Both the position numbers and the translations under genes were made by a program. A DNA stretch of 64,000 nucleotides from NCBI GenBank assembly GCA_902791025.1, contig CADATZ010000018.1:1-64000 (forward strand). Direction: 5' to 3'. The DNA comes from an uncultured Chloroflexota bacterium (GTDB lineage Bacteria; Chloroflexota; Anaerolineae; Anaerolineales; Anaerolineaceae). The notes under the pieces were generated by a model that saw only the letters and a list, made by a program, of their open reading frames with translations, was not told where the DNA came from and made no database searches. Each line of letters begins with the position of its first letter. Within the stretch, counting starts at the first letter, position 1. Shown one piece after another: positions 1 through 7,480 of the stretch.

Positions 1-2
1 AC

Positions 3-86
3 GAGTACGAAAAGGCCATGATCGAACTCGGAAAAATAACAACAGAAGAACAATATGAACTGCTGAAACGGTCATCCGAAGAATAA
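3..86 (+). CDS. C-terminal tail of a gene cut by the window edge
   Basis: An open frame runs from the left edge to a TAA at 84-86 and encodes about 27 residues rich in Glu and Lys, ending KRSSEE. The start lies outside the window. The tail is too short to assign to a family. Confidence 0.5.
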   Translation, partial: EYEKAMIELGKITTEEQYELLKRSSEE

Positions 87-97
87 ACAAATTCATA

Positions 98-149
98 TTT
101 GTCGATATCTTGCAAAATCGGGATTTGTCGGGATGTTGCAAAACCGAGA
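98..149. repeat. Two tandem copies of a 26-bp unit
   Basis: The unit at 98-123 (begins TTTGTCGATATCTTGC) is followed directly by a variant at 124-149 (begins TTTGTCGGGATGTTGC). The two copies differ at a few positions. The tract lies between the upstream gene tail and the Nudix gene. There is no spacer, so it is not CRISPR-like. Confidence 0.6.
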
Positions 150-178
150 TTTTCAGTTAAAACAGGAGCAATTTTCAT

Positions 179-676
179 ATGGATAATGCTATTTGGGTCA
201 TGCCGACTCATATCATTGCGGCAGCGGGTATCGTGATTAATGATAATGACGAGATACTGATGGTGAAAGCAAATCGCGGGGGTTGGGTCTTCCCGGGAGG
301 ACAGGTCGAAGTCGGGGAAAATGTGATTGATGCCGTTAAAAGAGAGGTTATGGAAGAGACCGGAATTGATATTGAGGTCGGTGAGGTGTTTTGCATCTCA
401 TCAAACACCTGTAAACATCCCGGATACAACGGGGTCAAAGAAGTACCCACCAAGATAATGCTCGATTTTATATGCAGAGCGAAAGGCGGCATTCCTCGTC
501 CTTCAGATGAAAACTCCGAGTCTGCTTACTTTTCGAGGGAAAAGGCCCAAGAGTTGATCACTGCGCCTGCCATCGTTGAGAGATTTAAAGCATATTTGGA
601 ATATGCAGGCAGACCGATTTATATGGAATATGTTACAAGGCCCAACTTTCAATTGAAGTTAAAAAGACAAATATAA
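179..676 (+). CDS. Nudix hydrolase
   Basis: This 165-residue protein is probably a small cytoplasmic pyrophosphohydrolase acting on a nucleoside-diphosphate-linked substrate. The Nudix box is complete at roughly residues 40-63: GG, five residues, E, seven residues, then REVMEETGI, giving the Mg2+-binding Glu residues. The start ATG follows a CAGGAG Shine-Dalgarno-like sequence at 164-169. The substrate cannot be told from sequence because the box is shared across MutT, ADP-ribose and NADH pyrophosphatases. The C-terminal 45 residues are Tyr/Arg-rich and lie outside the core fold. The gene appears monocistronic. Confidence 0.88.
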   Translation: MDNAIWVMPTHIIAAAGIVINDNDEILMVKANRGGWVFPGGQVEVGENVIDAVKREVMEETGIDIEVGEVFCISSNTCKHPGYNGVKEVPTKIMLDFICRAKGGIPRPSDENSESAYFSREKAQELITAPAIVERFKAYLEYAGRPIYMEYVTRPNFQLKLKRQI

Positions 677-945
677 ATTTTAAATATTCAGGATGTTGTA
701 AAGGTACAGGACTCCTCAATTTTTGTTTACTGCCTTCGAGGTACAAGAAGCAGAAGAACTGCTGGTAAATTGAAAAACTCGGTTATAAAAACTGCAATCG
801 GTTGGAAACCGCTTCTTTAATTTTCCTCTGATTCTCAATGTAATGCTTAATTTTACGGAAAAGTCATTCACGATAATTTCGTAAAACGGATAACATTGCC
901 TTATTGAATGATATTGGCATACAGAAACTTTTCCGGTTCGAAAAA

Positions 946-954
946 TGTTATAAT
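946..954 (+). promoter_or_regulatory. Possible extended -10 element
   Basis: TGTTATAAT matches the extended -10 form TGnTATAAT. No good -35 is visible. It lies only 17 bp before the ATG of the secreted-protein gene and just 6 bp before its AAGGAG, so any transcript would have a very short leader. It may be coincidental. Confidence 0.3.
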
Positions 955-971
955 ACCAGCAAGGAGATCCT

Positions 972-1919
972 ATGAAAAAATACTATCCACTCATATTTCT
1001 GTTTTTTCTGTTTCTGACGCAGACAGTTTTCGCGCAAGATATCTATAACGTGGTATTTATGGTGGCACCGTTTGCCGGAAAAGTGAATGGCGCCCCGATG
1101 CCCGATTACAAGTATGGCAGAATGGTTTCGGGGGATCAGATCACTCTGGATCTGCGGGTCATGGATGTCACAGTCACCGCCGAGGAATATGGGCAGCATT
1201 TGGCTTTCAGATTTGACAAACCGCTTGAAATGGTTGCAGACGGTGTCAGGGCAGAGGTTCAAAAAGTCATCCTTGAAGAGAATCAGCAGGTCCGCCTGCG
1301 TACTCCAACCATGGACGAGGGGGCGGATCTTGAGATCACCTGGAACCGCTATCAGATGTCACCCGTTTATCGGGATTTCATCCGGTCCATCACCGGGATC
1401 CTGAACGGAGAACCCGATGAGCGGTATACGTCTCCTGAGGATTACAGTGTCATGTTTGACGTCCAGGCCGGCTGGCAGGAAGGAAAAACGCTGGGATATA
1501 CATTTCGGGACGTTGACGGCAACAATGTTGATGAACTGCTGTTCGGCGAGGTGAGCGAAGATATGACCGGGACGCCGCTTTATGACATGTACACCATCCA
1601 AAACGGGGAACTCGTCCATGTCTTTGACGGCTGGGACCGGAACCGCTTCTATCTTTCTCAGAGCGGGGTTTTCATCCGGCAGGGGTCCGACAGCGCGTAC
1701 CATTCTTTCACTGCATTTTATGCCTACGGGAACGGGAACCTGCAGCTGATGCGTTCGGTGATCTATGACTGGAACCAAAATTCCTCAGCACCGTGGTTCC
1801 TATCATACACCAGCTATATGGATTCCGCAAACGCCACACCAATCAGCGATGACGAAGCACAGGCGATCATGAGTTACTACATCGGCCGGGACGTCAATCT
1901 GACACGATTCGTGAAGTAA
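972..1919 (+). CDS. Secreted protein of unknown function
   Basis: This 315-residue protein has an N-terminal signal peptide (residues 1-22: positively charged start, Leu/Phe-rich core, cleavage near VFAQD). The mature part has no motif I recognise. It contains several Gly/Asp/Asn turns and a stretch resembling a calcium- or propeller-like loop (DVDGNNVDELLFGE, around residue 180), of the kind seen in FG-GAP/VCBS-type repeats. A strong AAGGAG lies 5 bp before the ATG. It stands alone between the Nudix gene and the MATE remnant. The export call is reliable; the function is unknown. Confidence 0.75.
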   Translation: MKKYYPLIFLFFLFLTQTVFAQDIYNVVFMVAPFAGKVNGAPMPDYKYGRMVSGDQITLDLRVMDVTVTAEEYGQHLAFRFDKPLEMVADGVRAEVQKVILEENQQVRLRTPTMDEGADLEITWNRYQMSPVYRDFIRSITGILNGEPDERYTSPEDYSVMFDVQAGWQEGKTLGYTFRDVDGNNVDELLFGEVSEDMTGTPLYDMYTIQNGELVHVFDGWDRNRFYLSQSGVFIRQGSDSAYHSFTAFYAYGNGNLQLMRSVIYDWNQNSSAPWFLSYTSYMDSANATPISDDEAQAIMSYYIGRDVNLTRFVK

Positions 1920-2032
1920 AACCACAAAAACTCTGATACTAACACAAATTCCAATTTGTCTCAGAGAACAGTCACCCTTCCTTAGCTCTGCGCCAAAGGA
2001 GTTTTTTGTCGTTTCAATGCCCGCATTCAACC

Positions 2033-2364
2033 TCATGCCGAACCAGGGACCAGTGTCCTGTGCATGCACCGGCGCTCCATGATGCAGCTCATGATAAACC
2101 AGCAAACCTGGCTTGTCAGGGACGCGATCCATATGCCCCACACGCCGCAGGACAGTACTGATGTCAGCAGGAAGGCCATTGCCGGATTGATGACCAGCAC
2201 AAGGAAACCGCGGAGACAGCGTCCTTTCCAAGGCCGGAGATCATTTTCGTGTCGATGGCGCCGATGAGCGCGGAAATGATGCTTTCGATCACCGCAGGGA
2301 CTCCTATGGCGATAATTCGCTTCAGCTTTGCTGTCTTACTGACCTTTTGGATGGGTACTTCCAT
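2033..2364 (-). pseudogene. MATE-family efflux transporter with most of the gene deleted
   Basis: From 2364 leftwards, an N-terminal MATE segment is readable (basic start, then GVPAVIESIISALIGAIDTK and GLGKDAVSAV). Near 2200 this frame runs into a stop. A second frame, beginning at VINPAMAFLL and continuing through CGVWGIWIASLTSQVCWF to a TGA at 2033-2035, matches the last helices of MATE proteins. About 350 central residues are missing and the two ends join out of frame. This is a non-functional deletion remnant just downstream of the type III-like operon. Confidence 0.7.
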
Positions 2365-2388
2365 CGTTTCTTAAGTCCCCTCGTTCCC

Positions 2389-2790
2389 TTATCGTTCCAT
2401 GGGCTTGCAGCCGATCCTGTAGTTATCCAGCGTCAGTGTATCGCACTCGGAATAGCGGAATCGGTTCATGATCGTCAGCTTTCGCGGCAGTCTGCCGGTA
2501 TCAGCATATTGCGGCTTCACGAGGACCTTCTCCTCAAACAACAGGTCGGGATCCATCTCAATCTCCTCCGCCCGGGTGAAAAGCTGTTCGATCCAATCTC
2601 CGGCGGACTCCCTGTAAATGCGCCGGCATTCCCTTTCTTCGTCAAACAGGTGGCATTCCCGGAGCGCCTCGCAGCCTTCAAACACCAGCTCACCATCCTT
2701 CATTGTGTAGGGTTCAAAAACCAGTGTATCCTGATAGTAAGCGAGGATATAGCCCCTTGCGGGCGCGTTGTTTTTAATAAAAGAATCCAT
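2389..2790 (-). CDS. Csx19-like type III-D accessory protein
   Basis: This 133-residue soluble protein is the last gene of a four-gene operon. The stretch ECHLFDEERECRRIYRE (about residues 45-65) resembles the 'RLFNEEREyrlWR' signature I associate with Csx19-type (TIGR03984) proteins. The C-terminal MNRFRYSECDTLTLDNYRIG resembles the 'vrnYl.yd...yRlvG' ending of that family. The family match is from memory and is only moderately certain. The start at 2790 was chosen because GGAGGCGGAAGG lies just upstream; it overlaps the end of the Csx10-like gene by 17 bp, implying translational coupling. Csx19 normally accompanies type III-D effectors; its role is unclear. Confidence 0.55.
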   Translation of the reverse strand: MDSFIKNNAPARGYILAYYQDTLVFEPYTMKDGELVFEGCEALRECHLFDEERECRRIYRESAGDWIEQLFTRAEEIEMDPDLLFEEKVLVKPQYADTGRLPRKLTIMNRFRYSECDTLTLDNYRIGCKPMER

Positions 2791-4519
2791 TACCTTCCGC
2801 CTCCAGCCCATCAAGATACCACTGAATCAGCTTTTCATCGGAAATATATGGATCAAAGTGATCTCTTATACTTCGGAGCAAATCCAGCGGTATGCTGTCG
2901 ACTTCTCTTCCATTGTCGTGTACATCTCTCTGATCGACCACAGCCAGGGAGATGACCTTTTTTTGCAGGTTCATTTCAAGAGCACGATGGATCAGTTCCG
3001 TTGAAATATTCACACTGCGAAAGTTCATGGGAAATTCAAGGCTGTATCTTTCCGGAGTCCGCTGTTCCGCTGATCTGTAGTAGCTGTCCAGAGCGGGATA
3101 GGCCATGATCTCTCCATAGCCGTCCCGCGTGCGCTCCCCGATAAACGTGTGGCGCAGCGGCGCAATATCTATCGGCTGCCCATCCACGGTCGTAAGACGC
3201 ATTACGGAGCCCTTCGCAAGGCACCGGGACACCATGCCATCCTGCTTCCAGCGGGAATTCTGGCTGTAATCCATGTAAACATCCATGTATTTTCCGACGA
3301 TCCGCAGCCTTCCGGGGGTGTTCAAAACGCGCTCGATCTCCTCCAGGAAGCCTTCCGCGCTCGTGTCCTGCATTCCCCTGGAATTGAGGATCAGCGCGTG
3401 GGACAGGCAGCTTACATCAAAGCGCCGGACCAGGTACTCCGAGGGGATCTCCGCCTTCATCAGTCGATCGACGTGAACATACACATCCCCAAAGCCTTCC
3501 TGAGTGAGGCTGCCCATCGTCATGCTCTGATGCGCCCTCAAAAGCGCAAGCAGCGATTTGAGGTCGGTGTCTGAGCCATAGATCACGCCTTTGAACACCT
3601 GACCGGGAATCAGCGCGTCGATCATTTTATCATCCTGTGCAGTGATGCGCTCCGTTTCCGGCTTTGTATAGGCCGTAATCCTGTTTTCAAAGCTCCGGGC
3701 ATAGGCATCACCGACGCCGACATCCTGCTCGACCCTACGGGGATCTTTTCCGGGAGAGAGCCGGTAGTGCAGCTGTTTTTTATCCAGCTTGACCAGGGAC
3801 ATGCACAGCGGCAGCGGCAGCAGCCGTGTGTGCCTATCGCTGATATAGGCGTTTGAAAAGGTCATTCTCCGGAGCCTGCCCTTCATGTCATCATCTGCCA
3901 GCTTTTCCAGCGCATCCCGGAAAACCATGCCGGGCACATAGGTGATCGTGCTGGAATTATCCTCATAAGGCGCATGGATGCACAGCGGCGTGATGGGCAT
4001 GACGCTGTATTCCAGCCTGTCATGGATCGCCTCCTCAGAGGGCTGTTCCCATCGGGCTGTGTCCTGCGTATCCTCGCACAGGCTGCACTCAACCTCCCCG
4101 GAAATGCCTTCCATGCGTATCCCGATATGTTTGACAGACTGAAGGGCGCGCCTAAGGGCATCCCTGTTCTCGCTCCCTTCTACCGACGCATAGAAATCCT
4201 GACCGGCCTTGAGACAGCGCACCCATTCCCCCGTCTCCGGCAAGCGTATTTTATCAGTAAAGCAGGTGGAGATCAGCGGCACGATGTCACGCCGAATCTG
4301 CACCAGCTTTTCTGCTTGCTGGACGAAAACAAGGTAGCCCTCGGGAAACGCAAAGCTTACGCGCCGCCCACAGACGACCGATGCCGGCAGAAGCCTGGAG
4401 ATGGGAATGCGTGGGATACCCATCTGATCCATCGGAATATCGTAACGAAACCCCTCCGACAGCTTCATGTCGTTTTCAAAGGCGACGTTACCGATCAGTC
4501 TTATTCGGATCTCAGGCAT
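2774..4519 (-). CDS. Csx10-like multi-RAMP protein (type III-D-type)
   Basis: This 581-residue protein appears to contain several RAMP (RRM-like) domains. The first (residues 1-150) has a 'GIPRIPISRLLPASVV' segment and a degenerate Gly-rich loop (IGIRMEGISGEV). The second (about 165-370) begins after YSVMPITPLCIHAP, contains TYVPGMVFRDALEKLA like the 'yIPGs.lRGAl' box of RAMPs, then FSNAYISDRHTRLLPLPLC and GSLTQEGFGDVYV. The third (about 385-500) ends HTFIGERTRDGYGEI. This order resembles Csx10 of type III-D effectors, which bind crRNA/target RNA. The start at 4519 has AAAAGGAG upstream and overlaps the Cas10-like stop by 8 bp. No separate Cas7 or Cas5 is encoded nearby. Confidence 0.7.
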   Translation of the reverse strand: MPEIRIRLIGNVAFENDMKLSEGFRYDIPMDQMGIPRIPISRLLPASVVCGRRVSFAFPEGYLVFVQQAEKLVQIRRDIVPLISTCFTDKIRLPETGEWVRCLKAGQDFYASVEGSENRDALRRALQSVKHIGIRMEGISGEVECSLCEDTQDTARWEQPSEEAIHDRLEYSVMPITPLCIHAPYEDNSSTITYVPGMVFRDALEKLADDDMKGRLRRMTFSNAYISDRHTRLLPLPLCMSLVKLDKKQLHYRLSPGKDPRRVEQDVGVGDAYARSFENRITAYTKPETERITAQDDKMIDALIPGQVFKGVIYGSDTDLKSLLALLRAHQSMTMGSLTQEGFGDVYVHVDRLMKAEIPSEYLVRRFDVSCLSHALILNSRGMQDTSAEGFLEEIERVLNTPGRLRIVGKYMDVYMDYSQNSRWKQDGMVSRCLAKGSVMRLTTVDGQPIDIAPLRHTFIGERTRDGYGEIMAYPALDSYYRSAEQRTPERYSLEFPMNFRSVNISTELIHRALEMNLQKKVISLAVVDQRDVHDNGREVDSIPLDLLRSIRDHFDPYISDEKLIQWYLDGLEAEGNGFFY

Positions 4520-6095
4520 TTGGGTCTCCTTTTCCGGAGCTGGCCGGGACATCCGTTATAAAAGGCATCACTGTCAGCGCATCATACCAGGTTGCGAAGG
4601 TGTTTTTGTTTTCATCCCTGTAAAAAGGCACGCCGAGCATAACCTCCAGGTCGATTCCCTTCTCCTTCAGACGGTACACCTGCTCCATGAAGAAGATCCT
4701 CTCGAGGCTGTAGTTTTCAGCCAAACGATTCAGGCTGCGCAGCCCGTATTCCCGCTTCAGGCGGTGCAGCGCACTGACGCGCTCCCGAAGCCTTCCATAG
4801 GCGTAATCCAGATCCTTTGCCTCCTCGTCCAGGCAGTAGGGTCTCAGCGCCAGGTTCACGTTTGCATCTGTCACTAAGGACTTCTCCCGCAGCATATCCA
4901 GTTCCTGGAAATGGGGACTGGAGCAGATCTGAAAGTCGATCCAGTTGCCGGCAAGGCCGTTTCTGAGGTTTTTTTCCAGTTTGGCTGTCTTCTTGGCATT
5001 CTCACAGCATTCCTCGGCCATTGTAAAGGCAGTGTGGAAGTCGCTCTGATCTGTCACAAAGCATATGCCGCCGCAGCAATACAGCGGAATGTTCTGTCCG
5101 TCTACCTCCCCGAGAGATGCGTTTTTCATGTTTTTAAAGAAAAAGTCGATGAATGGAAATGCCAGATCCGCATTGCACATGCAGTTAATGTCATCTCCGT
5201 TGTTGTGGATGATCTGGAATTCATGGGCAAAATTGGGATTGTCGCGGCCCAGTTCCATGTAATATGCCCGCAGCTCGGCAACGGTCTTCTCCATGTTTTT
5301 CTTATACAGATTGGTGATATTGCCATTGAGCTGTCTGCGCGTGCGGATGCCCTTCTCATAATCCGGCATCTGCTGCAGTATCCTTCCGATGGTAATGCCG
5401 AGGTTGTTGCCATCCACATGGAGTACTGCCCTGTAGTCTTTTCCGTCTGTGCCTCGCGTGGTGCGCAGCTGATTCAGGCTTACGACCTCTCCCCGTTTTA
5501 CAGCCTCCCGGCGCCGGATGAGCGAGGCGGTTGAAATATAGTCCCCCATGACTTCATCCCGGCCAATCACAGGCTGGCCCGTGCGTTCCTCCCGGATCAC
5601 AACGGGCAGCGCTCCCAGCGGGTCGGATATGATGGCCGATGCCTTGACGTTGTTCAGCTTTTTGTACAGCTCGAAGATGTCATGACCCAGGTCATCGGTC
5701 TTCTCCACTGCCGCCGCCGCCAGGTTCAGGGAATAGGCGTGATCGAGATAATATCTCGAAATCTTCCGAATGATCTTCTGCGCAAGGCGCCCGGTTCTGG
5801 CCACAAACATCGCGTTTCCCGCGGTGCAGATCATCAGCTGAAATAGTACACCTGTGTCTTCAAAATATGGTATCGGCGTATCCGGATCCAGAGATAAATC
5901 GTATTCGCCCCTCATCAGCGGCGGTTCGATGGACTGAAGAGCAAAGCGTATCCCGTCATCCAGGATATGCGTCATGAGATCGCTTCCGCCCAGCGTGTCT
6001 ACATAGGTGTTGGAGCGGAACATAAACTTCTGTATCTGCCTTGTATCCAGAATACAAAGCACCTCTTTTTCCATGAGCTGACTGTCCATTGACAC
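4512..6095 (-). CDS. Cas10-like nucleotidyl cyclase (second-palm type), no HD domain
   Basis: This 527-residue protein shows two Cas10/Cmr2-type signatures. Near the N-terminus, LDTRQIQKFMFRSNTYVDTLGGSDL (residues 16-40) matches the 'IQxFIFxSNrLreiiGgS' start of the Cas10 palm region. A central palm has HVDGNNLGITIG (226-237) and the acidic pair in HNNGDDINCM (297-306), equivalent to the GGDD cyclase motif with Asn in place of the first Gly. In type III systems this site makes cyclic oligoadenylates. There is no N-terminal HD nuclease. The C-terminus is helical and charged. Start: GTG at 6095 after AAGGA (ATG at 6089 is an alternative). It lies 14 bp downstream of the small Csx-type gene. Confidence 0.75.
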   Translation of the reverse strand: MSMDSQLMEKEVLCILDTRQIQKFMFRSNTYVDTLGGSDLMTHILDDGIRFALQSIEPPLMRGEYDLSLDPDTPIPYFEDTGVLFQLMICTAGNAMFVARTGRLAQKIIRKISRYYLDHAYSLNLAAAAVEKTDDLGHDIFELYKKLNNVKASAIISDPLGALPVVIREERTGQPVIGRDEVMGDYISTASLIRRREAVKRGEVVSLNQLRTTRGTDGKDYRAVLHVDGNNLGITIGRILQQMPDYEKGIRTRRQLNGNITNLYKKNMEKTVAELRAYYMELGRDNPNFAHEFQIIHNNGDDINCMCNADLAFPFIDFFFKNMKNASLGEVDGQNIPLYCCGGICFVTDQSDFHTAFTMAEECCENAKKTAKLEKNLRNGLAGNWIDFQICSSPHFQELDMLREKSLVTDANVNLALRPYCLDEEAKDLDYAYGRLRERVSALHRLKREYGLRSLNRLAENYSLERIFFMEQVYRLKEKGIDLEVMLGVPFYRDENKNTFATWYDALTVMPFITDVPASSGKGDPNA

Positions 6096-6109
6096 AATCC
6101 TTCATGAAC

Positions 6110-6487
6110 TCATTGTCGGTCGTAATAGCTGTATTTTCTGAACCGTTCAAAAACGAACACGGCCCTTTTTTCTGTAGCACCGTCCGCCCGGAGGAATTCC
6201 ACTGTTTCCCGCCTTGAACAGGCACAGATCACATTTTCGCCATCCTTCAGGAGCTTGTCCACAAGCATAAAGAGAAAGGTGAACTCGCCGGCGAGAAAGA
6301 CCGCGTCTGCGCCTATGGCCTCGATACGCGCCGCGTAATCCCCTACGATCTGCCTTAGCCCGGCCTCATCCAGCTGTGGATCCACCTGGGGAAAGGGAAT
6401 ATCCAGTACCTCCCCATATTCGCTGGCGGCCTCCTTCTGTTTTGCTCCCCACAGATGGCTGGGGTGATTGCTGCAATTGATAAGCAT
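6110..6487 (-). CDS. Small Csx/ring-nuclease-type protein (SNHPS family)
   Basis: This 125-residue protein starts MLINCSNHPSHLW and continues with YGEVLDIPFPQVDP, a central hydrophobic strand AVFLAGEFTFLFMLV and VICACSRRETVEF. The beta-strand / nucleotide-loop / helix pattern is Rossmann-like and resembles the small Csx proteins (Csx15/16/20 style 'N-x-S-x-HP' starts) that bind or degrade cyclic oligoadenylate. Family placement is from pattern memory, not a search. The start at 6487 is preceded by GGAAGGAAAG. It is the first gene of the operon and sits 14 bp before the Cas10-like gene, so a role in controlling or sensing its product is a reasonable inference. Confidence 0.55.
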   Translation of the reverse strand: MLINCSNHPSHLWGAKQKEAASEYGEVLDIPFPQVDPQLDEAGLRQIVGDYAARIEAIGADAVFLAGEFTFLFMLVDKLLKDGENVICACSRRETVEFLRADGATEKRAVFVFERFRKYSYYDRQ

Positions 6488-6554
6488 GGCGTTCACTTTC
6501 CTTCCATTTCCTCGGTCTTCCAATCGCTGAACAAATCACAGCGTCTGTCTGTTC

Positions 6555-7163
6555 CTAATGGGTTCGTATATCCTTCTTTGCGGTAAATCCATACCTGCCG
6601 ATCGTTTCGCCAAGTTTTACATAGCTGCCGACAGGAACATTGTTCGGAAGTTTGCGGCTGGAATAGGCGATCAGACCCGCGTCGTCCAAATTGATCAGAC
6701 CATTTTCACCAATATATTCTTCTGAAACATCGATCCCGACGACTTCCCCGATAAACATGTCGTGGCTTCCCAGCGGCAGGATCTGTCTGACCTTGCATTC
6801 TATGTTAAGCGGACTCTCCATGATGATCGGCGCATAGTCAAGATGCAGGGCCTTCCCCCTGGTGAGCGAGGTCAGGGCCCATTTGTCCTCACATTCATTC
6901 ATAGAAATCACGCCGCATTGATCTGCGGCTGCTGCAAGCGCTTCCGTATTCAGATTGAGTACAAATTCACCGGAATTGCGTATCATTCCATATGAAGCAC
7001 GGGAAGGTCGAATGGAGACATACGCCATTGGCGGCTCCGTACAGATTGTTCCGGTCCATCCGGCCGTCATGATGTTGGTCCTTCCGTCTGCCGTGCCGGA
7101 ACTCACCAGGAGAACGGGAACCGGATACAGAAGTGTCTTTGGTGTATATTCTACTTTGCCCAT
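6555..7163 (-). CDS. Flavin reductase / flavoredoxin family protein
   Basis: This 202-residue cytoplasmic protein of the flavin reductase-like (FMN-binding split barrel) family is probably a flavoredoxin-type electron carrier or NAD(P)H:flavin oxidoreductase. It has the family opening 'LLYPVPVLLVSSG...RTNIMTAGWTGTICTEPPMAYVSIRPSR', the FVLNLNT segment and the late GSHDMFIGEVVGIDV strand. The start at 7163 (MGKVEY) follows AAAAGGAG; an upstream ATG at 7184 would leave no ribosome site. A clear sigma70 promoter lies 43 bp upstream. It ends 67 bp before the type III-like operon with no obvious terminator, so read-through into that operon is possible. Confidence 0.88.
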   Translation of the reverse strand: MGKVEYTPKTLLYPVPVLLVSSGTADGRTNIMTAGWTGTICTEPPMAYVSIRPSRASYGMIRNSGEFVLNLNTEALAAAADQCGVISMNECEDKWALTSLTRGKALHLDYAPIIMESPLNIECKVRQILPLGSHDMFIGEVVGIDVSEEYIGENGLINLDDAGLIAYSSRKLPNNVPVGSYVKLGETIGRYGFTAKKDIRTH

Positions 7164-7205
7164 GGTAAACTCCTTTTCTGTCAAAAGTACCTGAATTCTG
7201 AGTTC

Positions 7206-7234
7206 AGTATACCAACGACGAGGGATGAAGTCAA
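7206..7234 (-). promoter_or_regulatory. Sigma70-type promoter of the flavin reductase gene
   Basis: On the minus strand, TTGACT (7229-7234) and TATACT (7206-7211) are separated by exactly 17 bp. The gene starts at 7163. No other promoter is evident before the type III-like operon, so this one may drive both. Confidence 0.75.
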
Positions 7235-7385
7235 CATAATTTTATCGCCCGTTTGTTGTTTTGGTAAGGTGACTCATCATTTCTGCAGCAAAATTTGAGT
7301 GGAATTCAAGCCATTCAAGGAAGATAAAGATATGGGAGTTCTTGATTTTATTTTAATTGCAAACACATGGTGGTTCTGTGTAAAT

Positions 7386-7463
7386 CCCGGCAGCGCAGCA
7401 CGAATCGAACCGAGCGAAGCTCGTATTCTAAAGAGCAGGTGTACTGTGTGATGTGCTGCCGGG
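7386..7463. repeat. Palindromic repeat, family 2 copy
   Basis: The outer arms CCCGGCAGC (7386-7394) and GCTGCCGGG (7455-7463) are perfectly complementary. The core carries CGAGCGAAGCTCG and AGAGCAGG, shared with copies near 34.8, 39.7, 50.9 and 52.7 kb. It lies just after the end of the mosaic ORF on the minus strand. Confidence 0.65.
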
Positions 7464-7480
7464 TGCTGACCATTAACGGT

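Noticed and set aside
98..149. Tandem 26-bp units considered as a CRISPR array
   Set aside because: Only two units, directly joined with no spacers and several mismatches.
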